Assembly (NCBI RefSeq): GCF_000196675.2
Contig: NC_015312.1
Location: 3,596,001-3,660,000 of the forward strand
Length of the DNA: 64,000 bases
DNA from: Pseudonocardia benzenivorans CB1190
GTDB taxonomy: Bacteria; Actinomycetota; Actinomycetes; Mycobacteriales; Pseudonocardiaceae
Reading direction: 5' to 3'
The notes under the pieces are model-generated. The model searched no databases. It saw nothing but the letters and a program-made list of their open reading frames with translations, and had not been told where the DNA came from. The first letter of the stretch is position 1; each line of letters opens with the position of its first letter. Of this stretch, positions 10,255 to 20,895 are shown piece after piece. A program made the position numbers and the translations under genes.

Positions 10255-10305
10255 AGTCTGCGTCCGACAAGGGGGAGCTAGCACCCCCTGAGTGCGAATC
10301 CAGAC
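10255..10305. promoter_or_regulatory. Structured leader candidate in the 10130-10396 divergent spacer
   Basis: GTCTG at 10255-10259 can pair with CAGAC at 10301-10305. Inside that, GGGGG (10271-10275) pairs with CCCCC (10284-10288) around AGCTAGCA. The region lies about 90 bp before the 10397 start and may be a folded 5' leader or a transcriptional element. I could not match it to a known riboswitch. The rest of the spacer shows no gene. Confidence 0.3.
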
Positions 10306-10396
10306 GTAGTGCTGGCCCCATTCCGGGCTCGACACGACTCGCAGATCATCGTCGGGGCCGCACCGGGCGGTCACGCGCGATACACCGAGGGGACTC

Positions 10397-11998
10397 ATGA
10401 CCGACGACCAGGGACGTGGAGCAATGCCCCCCGGGCAGCCGTGGCCGCAGGACGGCGGGCAGCAGGGCTGGGGGGCCCCGCAGCCCGCGCCCGGACAGCA
10501 GCAGTGGGGCGACCCCCAGGCCCAGCAGGCCTACCAGCAGCAGCCCTACCAGCAGGGATATCCACAGCAGGGATATTCACAGCAGGGATATCCGCAGCAG
10601 GCCTGGCAGCAGCAGCCGGCGTGGGGTGCGCAGCCCGCAGGCGCGGCGCCCGGCGGCTGGCAGGGCGGGCCGCAGCAGACGGCGCAGTACCCCGCCGCGG
10701 GCTACCCGCAGGCGCCCGTGCCGCAGCCGGCCTGGGGTGGCGAGGGTGGGCCGCCCGGGTACCCGCCCCCGCCCGGGTTCGACGGGTCGGGCGGCCAGCC
10801 GCCCAAGCGCAAGCGCTGGCCGCTGATCACCGCGCTCGTGGGCGTCGTCGTCGTGATCGCCGCCGTGGTCGTCGGGTTCACGGTGTTCGGGGGCGGCGGC
10901 GCCAACACCCCCAACGCGGCGGTCACCCTGCTCGCGCAGGACCTGACCGACGACAACTACCTCGACGCGCTCAAGACGCTGCACCCCACCGAGGCCAAGC
11001 TCGCCGTCGACGCGAACCAGGTCCTCGGCGACCAGCTCAAGCGGCTGCAGATCCTCAAGCCCGACGCCGACCCCACCGCGTCGATCGGCACGGTCGAGTT
11101 CAAGGACCTGAAGTTCGACGAGGGCGCCCAGGAGAAGGTGCGCGACAACGTCGTCATCAACAAGCTGGTGGCCGGGACGATCACGCTGAACCAGGACCCG
11201 GCGAAGATCCCGTTCACCGACGACTTCAAGAACCGGGTGTTCAAGGACGGCGTCCCCGGGGCGGAGAACACGACGATCAACATCGCCGACGAGGTCAAGC
11301 GCAACGGCGAGCCCATCCGCATCGCGACCGTCGAGGTCGACGGCAAGTGGTACGTCAGCCTCTTCTACACGATCGCCGACTACGCGCTGCACCAGGAGAA
11401 GAAGGCCTGGCCGACGACGTCGGTCCCGGCGCGTGGCGGCAGCAGCGCCGAGGACGCGCTCAAGCAGACCGTGCAGGCGATCGCCGACCAGAACGCGCAG
11501 CGGCTCGTCGAGCTCGCGCCGCCGACGGAGCTCGCCGTCGTGCACGACGCGGGCCAGGCGATCATCGACTCCGCCGGGCGCCCGCGGCCGTCGGGCCTGC
11601 AGGTCACGACGCTCGAGACCAACACCGAGACCGTCCGCGGCTACACCGCGATGTCGCTCAAGCGGCTGGTGCTGACGCAGGACGGCCAGCAGATCACCGT
11701 CGCCCGCGACGGCGACTGCCTCTCGGTCGAGGTCCAGGGCCAGTCGCAGCGGTTCTGCAGCGCCGACATCACGCAGCTGGCCGGGCTGGGCTCGACGACG
11801 TCGTCACTGCCGCCGTCGGTGCAGCAGCTGCTGCCCAAGCTGATGACGGCCGTGCTCGACATCAAGGTGATGGCCTCCGAGGAGGGCGGGTCCTGGTACG
11901 TCAGCCCGTCGCAGACGGTCCTGCAGGCCTACGCCGACATCCTCGGCGTGCTGCAGCCGCAGGACGTCAAGGACCTACTGGATCTCGCCGGTAACTGA
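10397..11998 (+). CDS. Membrane-anchored protein with Gln/Tyr/Pro-rich cytoplasmic N-terminus, function unknown
   Basis: A 533-residue protein of a type I do not recognise. Residues 1-135 are low complexity, rich in Gln, Pro, Gly and Tyr, with repeats such as YQQQPYQQGYPQQGY. A basic stop (PKRKRWP) precedes one membrane helix (LITALVGVVVVIAAVVVGFTVF, about 140-162). The outer part (about 165-533) seems to hold two related alpha/beta modules. Each begins with a Leu/Ala helix (AVTLLAQDLTDDNYLDALKT; EDALKQTVQAIADQNAQRLV) and ends in a segment like GKWYVSLF or GSWYVSPSQT, as in DUF4878/SnoaL-like folds. Pro/Gln-rich tails of this kind often mediate weak multivalent contacts or are phosphorylated. 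It is divergent from the RipA-like hydrolase and followed by a strong terminator. Confidence 0.85.
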   Translation: MTDDQGRGAMPPGQPWPQDGGQQGWGAPQPAPGQQQWGDPQAQQAYQQQPYQQGYPQQGYSQQGYPQQAWQQQPAWGAQPAGAAPGGWQGGPQQTAQYPAAGYPQAPVPQPAWGGEGGPPGYPPPPGFDGSGGQPPKRKRWPLITALVGVVVVIAAVVVGFTVFGGGGANTPNAAVTLLAQDLTDDNYLDALKTLHPTEAKLAVDANQVLGDQLKRLQILKPDADPTASIGTVEFKDLKFDEGAQEKVRDNVVINKLVAGTITLNQDPAKIPFTDDFKNRVFKDGVPGAENTTINIADEVKRNGEPIRIATVEVDGKWYVSLFYTIADYALHQEKKAWPTTSVPARGGSSAEDALKQTVQAIADQNAQRLVELAPPTELAVVHDAGQAIIDSAGRPRPSGLQVTTLETNTETVRGYTAMSLKRLVLTQDGQQITVARDGDCLSVEVQGQSQRFCSADITQLAGLGSTTSSLPPSVQQLLPKLMTAVLDIKVMASEEGGSWYVSPSQTVLQAYADILGVLQPQDVKDLLDLAGN

Positions 11999-12024
11999 CG
12001 TCACGCCGGCCGTCGCCGGAGCCG

Positions 12025-12059
12025 AGCGGGGCACGGGTGCACACTGCCCGTGCCCCGCT
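12025..12059 (+). terminator. Strong hairpin terminator after the 10397 gene
   Basis: A perfect 13-bp stem, AGCGGGGCACGGG (12025-12037) with CCCGTGCCCCGCT (12047-12059), around a 9-nt loop. There is no T-run, which is common for actinobacterial terminators. Confidence 0.75.
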
Positions 12060-12095
12060 GCCGTGTGACGGTGCCGGGCCTGCTCGACCCGCAAG

Positions 12096-12111
12096 TAGGA
12101 CAGGCGTACTG
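12096..12111 (+). promoter_or_regulatory. AcnR-type operator upstream of aconitase
   Basis: The 16-mer TAGGACAGGCGTACTG lies about 90 bp before acn. The AcnR operator described in corynebacteria, as I recall it, is CAGNACNNNCGTACTG. The sequence here matches that pattern at every fixed position except the first. A TetR gene that could encode AcnR is at 22380. Confidence 0.55.
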
Positions 12112-12202
12112 TTTGGGTCGAGGGGCCTGCCGGCTACCCGCGGCGGAGCCCGACACGCGCCGCACAGCGCGCCCACCACGCACGCCAGGAGGTAGAGCCA
12201 TC

Positions 12203-15022
<2,820 letters not shown>

Positions 15023-15037
15023 TCCGACCCACCTTCT

Positions 15038-15087
15038 GACGGGGGCGGCTCCCACGGGGGCCGCCCCCGTCGTCGTGGCTGGTTTTT
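15038..15087 (+). terminator. Intrinsic terminator after acn
   Basis: A 12-bp GC stem, GACGGGGGCGGC (15038-15049) with GCCGCCCCCGTC (15060-15071), around a 10-nt loop. A TTTTT run at 15083-15087 follows about 11 bp later. Confidence 0.8.
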
Positions 15088-15863
15088 CCTTTGAGATCAG
15101 TCTCCCCGGTCCCAAGATCGTTTTCGGTGCGTCAATGATTGGTTTACACGTGGAGAGGCACCTGCGTCCCCACCATGACCTCCTCCCGCCGCAACCTCAC
15201 CGCTTCCGCCGGCCGATCCGGCAGCAGTGGGGTTGCGGCCAACCCGCCGGCCGCAACCCCACTGCTCTTGGGCGGGCGTACGACGACCCTGAGGTTGCGG
15301 CCGCACTTGCGGAGGAGCAGAACGTCGCCGCGACGGGTGGCATTCCCCGGACCCGGCGCTGGGTCGGACGCGCCGTTCGTCTCCGTCGATGTCCGCCCGG
15401 GTCGATGTCCGCCCGGGTCGATCTCCGCCCGCCCGGTACGCGGCACGGTGCCGCCACTCACAGGAGCTGTTCGGGGGTGCCGGCACTGGCCGGGATCGAT
15501 GTCCCGCTGCCGGTCGGCGCCGGCGGACAGCCAGCGGCGCGCTGCGCGCTCCCTCCACGAGTTCCGCGGCAGGGGCGGTTCGTCGCGGTCTCCAGAGTCT
15601 GAGCTTCGCGCCGGCGACGAGCAGGTAGGGCGGGTCGGACCGGCCGGTGGTACCTCACCCTCGCACGGAGTCGGCGGGGTGCCGAGGAGCCCGGAGCCGG
15701 GTCGACCAGACAGGCAGGAACCTGCCCGCTCCCCCGTGCCGCGTCAGTCGGGCGCGGTGCCGGCAGGGTCCTCGAGGGCCAACCGGTTCGCGCGTTGTGT
15801 CAATGAATCGTTTACCAGAGAGAAGGGGCGAGCCCGGCTCCCACCGGGACAGAGTCGGCCGCG
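15088..15863. other. Repeat-rich intergenic gap with no convincing gene
   Basis: This stretch of nearly 800 bp has only low-quality ORFs (Arg/Pro/Ser-biased, unlike any family I know). Imperfect 17-mer direct repeats, GTCAATGATTGGTTTAC (15131-15147) and GTCAATGAATCGTTTAC (15799-15815), differ at two positions and bracket most of the gap. Between them lie a nested palindrome (15188-15301) and three 16-bp tandem units beginning GTCGATGTCC (15385-15432). It may be a decayed small element or a regulatory region for gcvT and acn. Confidence 0.55.
15188..15301. repeat. Nested palindrome of the GGTTGCG family
   Basis: The inner arms form a perfect 18-bp inverted repeat, AGCAGTGGGGTTGCGGCC (15223-15240) with its complement (15249-15266), around an 8-base loop. 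Outer arms GCCGCAACCTC (15188-15198) and GAGGTTGCGGC (15291-15301) are also exact complements. The same core, GTGGGGTTGC, recurs at 54.5 kb. Confidence 0.75.
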
Positions 15864-16973
15864 TCAGCGCCGGTAGAACGGCAGCTCCGTCACGGTGTAC
15901 GGCTGCCGCCGGCCCCGGACGTCCAGCTCGACCGCCGTACCGGGCGCGGCCAGCGCGGCGTCGACGTAGGCCAGCGCGATCGGGACTCCGAGCGTCGGCG
16001 ACAGGACGCCGGAGGTCACCTCCCCCACCAGCGATCCGTCGGCGTCGAGGACCGCGGCGCCGGCCCGGCCCGCCCGGCGTCCCTCCCCCGTCAGCCCGAC
16101 CAGGACCCGGGCCGGCTCGGACTCGGCCCGGGCGGCGAGCGCATCGCGTCCGACGAACTCCTTGTCGAGCGCGACCACACGGCGCAGCCCGGCCGCGAAC
16201 GGGTCGGTGTCGACCGTGAGCTCGTGACCGTAGAGCGCCATCCCGGCCTCCAGGCGCAGCGTGTCCCGGCAGGCCAGCCCGGCCGGCTGGAGGTCGTGCG
16301 GCCGGCCGGCATCGAGCAGGACCCGCCAGAGCGCGGGTGCGTCGGCGCCGGGCACGTACAGCTCGAAGCCGTCCTCGCCCGTGTACCCGGTGCGCGCCAG
16401 CAGGATCTCGATCCCGGCCACGGCAGCCGGCGTGGCCGCGTAGTAGCGGAGCTCGTCGACGACGGCCGGGTCCGGGACGAGGCCGCGGACGATCTCGGCC
16501 GCCCGCGGGCCCTGGACGGCGACGAGCGCCGTGTCGGCCGACCGGTCACGGACCCGGACGTCGAAACCCTCGGCACGGCGGGCGAGCTCGGTGGCGTCGG
16601 CGCCGGCGTTGGCCGCGTTCACGACGACCAGGAACCGCTCCTCGGCGAGCCGGTACACAACGAGGTCGTCGAGCACGCCGCCGTCGTCGGCGCACAGCAG
16701 CGAGTACTTCGCCCGGCCGACGCGCATCGCCGACATCGCCCCGGTGAGCGCGTGGTCGAGCGCGGCCCCCGCCTGCGGGCCCTCGAACTCGACCTCGCCC
16801 ATGTGCGACAGGTCGAACAGCCCGGCCGCGGTCCGGACGGCGTGGTGCTCGGCGAGGTCGCTGCCGTAGCGAACGGGCATGCGCCAGCCGGCGAAGTCGG
16901 TGAACGTCGCCCCGAGCGCCTCGTGCTCGGCGTCGAGCGGGGTACGGACGAGATGATCGTGTGCGGCGGTCAT
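15864..16973 (-). CDS. gcvT: Aminomethyltransferase (glycine cleavage T protein)
   Basis: A 369-residue GcvT. It transfers the aminomethyl-derived C1 unit to tetrahydrofolate and releases ammonia in the glycine cleavage system. Conserved segments are TPLDAEHEALGATFTDFAGW at the N-terminus, GLFDLSHMGEVEFEG, YSLLCADDGGVLDDLVVYRL, LLARTGYTGEDGFELYVP, LACRDTLRLEAGMALYGHEL and GEVTSGVLSPTLGVPIALAY. ATG start with GGAG just upstream. No gcvH or gcvP is in the window, so the complex is completed elsewhere. The gene is downstream of the cupin and egt genes on the same strand; the 122-bp cupin-gcvT spacer is GC-biased filler. Confidence 0.95.
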   Translation of the reverse strand: MTAAHDHLVRTPLDAEHEALGATFTDFAGWRMPVRYGSDLAEHHAVRTAAGLFDLSHMGEVEFEGPQAGAALDHALTGAMSAMRVGRAKYSLLCADDGGVLDDLVVYRLAEERFLVVVNAANAGADATELARRAEGFDVRVRDRSADTALVAVQGPRAAEIVRGLVPDPAVVDELRYYAATPAAVAGIEILLARTGYTGEDGFELYVPGADAPALWRVLLDAGRPHDLQPAGLACRDTLRLEAGMALYGHELTVDTDPFAAGLRRVVALDKEFVGRDALAARAESEPARVLVGLTGEGRRAGRAGAAVLDADGSLVGEVTSGVLSPTLGVPIALAYVDAALAAPGTAVELDVRGRRQPYTVTELPFYRR

Positions 16974-17095
16974 GCGGAGCTCCGGTGGGTGGTGCGACGC
17001 GGGATCACACGGCGCGGGCGCGGTCGGCGGCGCCGGGTCGTCGGCGCGCGGGGTCGGCGTGTCGCGGTCGGGGATTCGCGGTCGGGAGTTGGCGG

Positions 17096-17572
17096 TCAGG
17101 GGTGCGGGTGCCCCGGGTCGACCCACGGCACCTCGACGGGATCGGCGACGCCCTCGATGTCGAGGTTCACCACGACCGGCTCCTGCCCGCTGCGGGTGAG
17201 CACGCACTCGAGCGGCTCGTCGTCGAGCGCGTTGATCTCCTGGTGGGGCACGTACGGCGGCACGAAGATGAACGAGCCGGGACCCGCCTCCGCCGTGTAC
17301 TCGAGGTTCTCCCCCCAGCGCATGCGTGCCTTGCCCCGGATCACGTAGATGACGCTCTCCAGCTCACCGTGATGGTGCGCGCCGGTCTTGGCGCCCGCGT
17401 GGATGGTCACCGTGCCGGCCCACAGCTTCTGCGCGCCGACCCGGGCGTGGTCGATCGCCGCGGCCCGGTTCATGCCCGGGGTCTGCGGCGTGTTGGTGTC
17501 CAGCGCGTCGCCGGGGACGACCCGCACGCCGTCGGTGCGCCAGTCGTGGGAGTGCTCGTCGGCCGTGCTCAT
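17096..17572 (-). CDS. Cupin-domain protein
   Basis: A 158-residue single-domain cupin. The metal-binding motif 1 appears as TGAHHHGELESVIYVIRGKA (His-x-His...Glu), and motif 2 as PGSFIFVPPYVPHQEIN with its His. An N-terminal region carries DWRTDGVRVV and NTPQTPGMNRAAAI, and the C-terminus has VVNLDIEGV. Such proteins are found beside varied metabolic genes and most have no assigned reaction. It lies directly after egtD, where egtE sits in mycobacteria, so a link with ergothioneine or thiol metabolism is possible but not shown. The start is the ATG at 17572 (MSTADEHSHD); the upstream extension is unlikely. A hairpin separates it from egtD. Confidence 0.85.
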   Translation of the reverse strand: MSTADEHSHDWRTDGVRVVPGDALDTNTPQTPGMNRAAAIDHARVGAQKLWAGTVTIHAGAKTGAHHHGELESVIYVIRGKARMRWGENLEYTAEAGPGSFIFVPPYVPHQEINALDDEPLECVLTRSGQEPVVVNLDIEGVADPVEVPWVDPGHPHP

Positions 17573-17620
17573 GCGGAGGAGCCTAGTGACGCGGCCGGTC
17601 ACCACGCACCGGCCGGAGCG

Positions 17621-17651
17621 GGAGCGCCGGGGACGCGGCCCCCGGCGCTCC
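17621..17651 (-). terminator. Hairpin terminator between egtD and the cupin gene
   Basis: A perfect 12-bp stem, GGAGCGCCGGGG (17621-17632) with CCCCGGCGCTCC (17640-17651), and a 7-nt loop just after the egtD stop. It suggests that the egt transcript ends here and that the cupin gene has its own promoter. Confidence 0.7.
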
Positions 17652-17668
17652 GGTCCACGGTCGACGGG

Positions 17669-18661
17669 TCACCGCACGGGTTCGCCGGGCCGGACGGCCG
17701 TCGCAAGGCTCAGGCCGAAGCGGTCGAGCGGATCGGCCCACCAGCGGGTCAGCTCGAAGCCCGCGCCGGCCAGCATCTCCCGGACCCCGTTGCGGCGGAA
17801 CTTCGCCGAGACCTCGGTGCACAGCTCCTCGCCCTCGGCGAAGCGCACCGTGAGACCGAGCTCGCGGACGTGCACCGTCATCGCCCGCTGCGCCCGCAGC
17901 CGCATCTCGATCCACTCGTTCTCCGCGTCCCACAGGGCCACGTGGTCGAACGCCTCGGGCTCGAAGTCGGCCCCCAGCTCCCGGTTGAGCACGTGCAGGA
18001 CGTTGCGGTTGAACTCCGCGGTGACGCCGGCGGCGTCGTCGTAGGCCGGGACGACGACCTCGGGTGCGACGACCAGCCCGGTCCCCAGCAGCAGCTGCTC
18101 CCCCGGCTCCAGCACCGACCGCACGTGCGCGAGGAACTGCGCCCGTGCCGCGGGCAGCAGGTTGCCGATCGTGCCGCCGAGGAACGCGATCATCCGGCGG
18201 CCACCGCCGGGCAACCGGCCGAGGTCGCGGGTGAAGTCGCCGACGACGCCCCGCAGCTCCAGTCCCGGGTACTCCTCGGTGAGCTGGTCGAGCGCGCCGC
18301 GCAGGGCCGCCTCGCTGACGTCCTGCGGGACGTAGCGGCGCAGCGTCCCGGCGCGGGCGAACGCGTCGAGCAGCAGCCGGGTCTTGGCCGACGAGCCCGA
18401 CCCGAGCTCGACGATCGTGTCGGCGCCCGACGCCGCGGCGATCTCGTCGACGCTCGACTCCAGCAGGGCCCGCTCGGTGCGGGTCGGGTAGTACTCGGGC
18501 AGCTCGGTGATCCGCTCGAACAGCTCGCTGCCGCGGGCGTCGTAGAACCACTTGGGCGGCAGGACCTTCGGCTCGGACGTGAGGCCCCTGGCCACGTCGG
18601 CGCGCAGGGCGGCTGCGGCGTCGGCGTCGGTCAGGTGGACGTCGAGCTGGACGACAGACAT
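17669..18661 (-). CDS. egtD: L-histidine N(alpha)-methyltransferase
   Basis: A 330-residue SAM-dependent enzyme that trimethylates histidine to hercynine, the first committed step of ergothioneine synthesis. Family segments are KWFYDARGSELFERITELPE with the substrate-binding Tyr, YYPTRTERALL, the SAM loop TIVELGSGSSAKTRLLLDAF, the QDVSEAAL region, and FLGGTIGNLLPA. The C-terminal half contains FNRNVLHVLNRELGADFEPE. ATG start at 18661, 7 bp after the egtC stop. Last gene of the egtABCD run; a hairpin terminator follows. Confidence 0.96.
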   Translation of the reverse strand: MSVVQLDVHLTDADAAAALRADVARGLTSEPKVLPPKWFYDARGSELFERITELPEYYPTRTERALLESSVDEIAAASGADTIVELGSGSSAKTRLLLDAFARAGTLRRYVPQDVSEAALRGALDQLTEEYPGLELRGVVGDFTRDLGRLPGGGRRMIAFLGGTIGNLLPAARAQFLAHVRSVLEPGEQLLLGTGLVVAPEVVVPAYDDAAGVTAEFNRNVLHVLNRELGADFEPEAFDHVALWDAENEWIEMRLRAQRAMTVHVRELGLTVRFAEGEELCTEVSAKFRRNGVREMLAGAGFELTRWWADPLDRFGLSLATAVRPGEPVR

Positions 18662-18668
18662 CGGACTC

Positions 18669-19484
18669 CTATCCGATCACCGGCGACGGCCCGGATCCCG
18701 CCGTCGCCGACGTCGCGCCCACGGTCGTGAGCGCGTCGAGGTGGTACCGGCCAGGTACGGCCCGTACGAGGTGCCGGTCGGGCACGGGGGCCCAGCCGGG
18801 GAGGTCGTCGAACGGCTCGGAGACGACGGTGACCGCGGCCGCGGCGGTCCCCGCGGCGGGCAGCACGCGCACGGACAGCGCGTGGTCCCACGCGGTCGCC
18901 CAGATCGCCGAGCCGTCGGTGAGCAGGAGGTTGAGCCGCGACCCGGGGGCGACGGCCGCGATCTCGGCGACGGTGGCGGCCAGCGCGTCGCCCGGGTCAC
19001 GGCCCGCACGCAGCCGGTCGCGCACCAGCGCCCAGAGCAGGGCCGAGTCGGTGGGCGCGTCGAGGGTGAGCAGGTCGGTGACCGGAAGCCGTGCCGCGAC
19101 GCCCGCCACCGACGCGGGCCATCCGCGGACGACACCGTTGTGGCTGAACAGCCAGCGACCCTCCGTGAACGGTGCCGCCGCGGTGCTCACCACCGGCATG
19201 CCCGTCGTCGCGGACCGCACGGCGGCCAGCACCGCGGCCGAACGCGTCGCCCCGGCCAGCGCGGCGAACGACGTGTCCGACCACATCGGCCGGTCGCTGC
19301 GGTAGCGGACCGGCGGCGCCCCCGAACCCGGGTACCAGCCGGCCCCGAACCCGTCGGCGTTGACGGTGCCGCCGCCACGCATGTCGCGCGGCGCCCACGA
19401 CTGCCGCAGCAGCGCGTGCGACGGCTCCGTGAGCAGTGTCGACAGCGTCACCGGCGGGCCGAGGTACGCGAGATGGCGGCACAC
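18669..19484 (-). CDS. egtC: Gamma-glutamyl-hercynylcysteine S-oxide hydrolase
   Basis: A 271-residue class II glutamine amidotransferase-like hydrolase. It removes the gamma-glutamyl group from the EgtB product. The GTG start is immediately followed by Cys (MCRHLAYLGPPVTL), giving the N-terminal nucleophile after Met removal. RGGGTVNADGFGAGWY, LFSHNGVVRGWP and TDSALLWALVRDRL are typical. The start at 19484 is fixed by the need for Cys2 and lies 4 bp after the egtB stop. EgtB and EgtC together deliver hercynylcysteine sulfoxide to a C-S lyase (EgtE), which is not in this window. Confidence 0.95.
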   Translation of the reverse strand: MCRHLAYLGPPVTLSTLLTEPSHALLRQSWAPRDMRGGGTVNADGFGAGWYPGSGAPPVRYRSDRPMWSDTSFAALAGATRSAAVLAAVRSATTGMPVVSTAAAPFTEGRWLFSHNGVVRGWPASVAGVAARLPVTDLLTLDAPTDSALLWALVRDRLRAGRDPGDALAATVAEIAAVAPGSRLNLLLTDGSAIWATAWDHALSVRVLPAAGTAAAAVTVVSEPFDDLPGWAPVPDRHLVRAVPGRYHLDALTTVGATSATAGSGPSPVIG

Positions 19485-19488
19485 GCCG

Positions 19489-20895
19489 TCATCGACCCCC
19501 GGTCGGCACGCCGGACGACTCCGCCGCCTCGGCCGCCGACGCGTCGCGCGCGCAGCGGAACCCGGAGAAGATCTGGCGGCGGATCGGGTGGTCCCAGTTG
19601 CGGAACGTCGCCCGGACCGCCGACGGGTCCGTGCCGAACGACCCGCCGCGCAGCACCTTGTAGTCGCCGCCGAAGAACACCTGCGAGTACTCGGGGTACG
19701 GGAACATCTCGAATCCCGGGTAGGGCTCCCAGCCGCTGTCGCACCACTCCCAGACGTCGCCCAGCATCTGATGCACGCCCAGCGCCGACACCCCTGCCGG
19801 GTAGGCGCCGAGCGGCGCCGGCTGCAGGTGCCGCTGCCCGAGGTTGGCGTGGCCGGCACCGGGCTCCTCGTCGCCCCACGGGTAGCGCCGGGAGCGCCCG
19901 GTGGCGGGGTCGTGGCGGGCCGCCTTCTCCCATTCCGCCTCCGTGGGCAGGCGCTTGCCCACCCAGGCGGCGTAGGCCGCGGCCTCGTGGAAGCAGACGT
20001 GCACGACGGGCTCGTCGGCCGGCACCGGCTCGACGACGCCGAACCGGCGCCGCCACCACGTTCCCGACGCGTCGCGCTCCCAGAACTGCGGCGCCCGCAG
20101 GTCCGCCTCGACCCGGTGTGCCCAACCGCGTGCGCTCCACCAGCGCGGGTCGTCGTACCCGCCGGCCTCGACGAACGCGGTGTACTCGGCGTTGGTGACC
20201 GGGTAGGTGTCGATGACGAACGCCGGCAGGTCGACGGTGTGCGCGGGCCGCTCGTTGTCGAGCGCCCACGGTTCGGTCGACGTGCCCTGCACGAACGGGC
20301 CCGCCGGGACGAGGACCTCGCGCGCCCCGAGCCGCGCCGGGCCCGGGCCGGGCGGCGGGGGCTCGGCGTGCAGCACGGGCGCGCCCGCGCGCAGCTGGTG
20401 GGTGGCGAGCATGGTCTCGTCGTGCTGCTGCTCGTGCTGGACGATCATCCCGAACGCGAAACCGTGCTCGACGAGCCGGCGCCCGCGCAGCGGGGTCGAT
20501 CCGAGCGCGTCGAGCGCCTTGTCGCGCACCTCGGCGACGTAGGCCCGCGCCTCCGGCGGGGTGAGCAGCGGCAGGTCCACGCGGCTCGCGCGGCTGTGCT
20601 GGAACGCGTCGTAGAGCCCGTCGATCTCCGGGCGCAGCGGCTCGCGGCCGCCGACGTCGCGGACCAGCCAGAGCTCCTCCTGGCTGCCGATGTGCGCGAG
20701 GTCCCAGACCAGCGGCGACATCAGCGGTGAGTGCTGCGCGACGAGGTCGGCCTCGTCGACGGCGTCGGTGAGCGCGATGCTGCGCGTGCGGGAGCGCTCG
20801 AGCAGCCGCACCACCCGGTCGCGGACGGCCGCCTCGCTCTCGGTCGCGTCGCCGTCGGGCGCAGCGGGATCGGTGACGGTCGGCACCTCGGTCAC
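19489..20895 (-). CDS. egtB: Hercynine oxygenase (sulfoxide synthase)
   Basis: A 468-residue non-heme Fe(II) enzyme that couples gamma-glutamylcysteine to hercynine with oxygen. The N-terminal DinB-like domain supplies the iron ligands: the His of [19 protein letters not shown] and the HxxxH of [13 protein letters not shown]. The C-terminal FGE/sulfatase-modifying fold contains [52 protein letters not shown] and [10 protein letters not shown]. The GTG start at 20895 overlaps the egtA stop by 4 bp, indicating coupling. Domain order and length match mycobacterial EgtB. Confidence 0.95.
   Translation of the reverse strand: MTEVPTVTDPAAPDGDATESEAAVRDRVVRLLERSRTRSIALTDAVDEADLVAQHSPLMSPLVWDLAHIGSQEELWLVRDVGGREPLRPEIDGLYDAFQHSRASRVDLPLLTPPEARAYVAEVRDKALDALGSTPLRGRRLVEHGFAFGMIVQHEQQHDETMLATHQLRAGAPVLHAEPPPPGPGPARLGAREVLVPAGPFVQGTSTEPWALDNERPAHTVDLPAFVIDTYPVTNAEYTAFVEAGGYDDPRWWSARGWAHRVEADLRAPQFWERDASGTWWRRRFGVVEPVPADEPVVHVCFHEAAAYAAWVGKRLPTEAEWEKAARHDPATGRSRRYPWGDEEPGAGHANLGQRHLQPAPLGAYPAGVSALGVHQMLGDVWEWCDSGWEPYPGFEMFPYPEYSQVFFGGDYKVLRGGSFGTDPSAVRATFRNWDHPIRRQIFSGFRCARDASAAEAAESSGVPTGGR

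Noticed and set aside
10255..10305. tRNA-like cloverleaf
   Set aside because: It lacks the acceptor stem, T-loop GTTCRAN and CCA-proximal features; only two short stems are present.
10130..10396. c-di-AMP (ydaO-type) riboswitch for the NlpC/P60 gene
   Set aside because: Such leaders are common before actinobacterial hydrolases, but I could not match the consensus on the hydrolase strand. Only a generic folded segment on the other strand was seen.
15139..15876. 245-codon + strand frame in the acn-gcvT gap
   Set aside because: Composition is Arg/Ser/Pro-rich, it crosses the palindrome and tandem repeats, and it ends inside gcvT antisense. Not credible as a gene.
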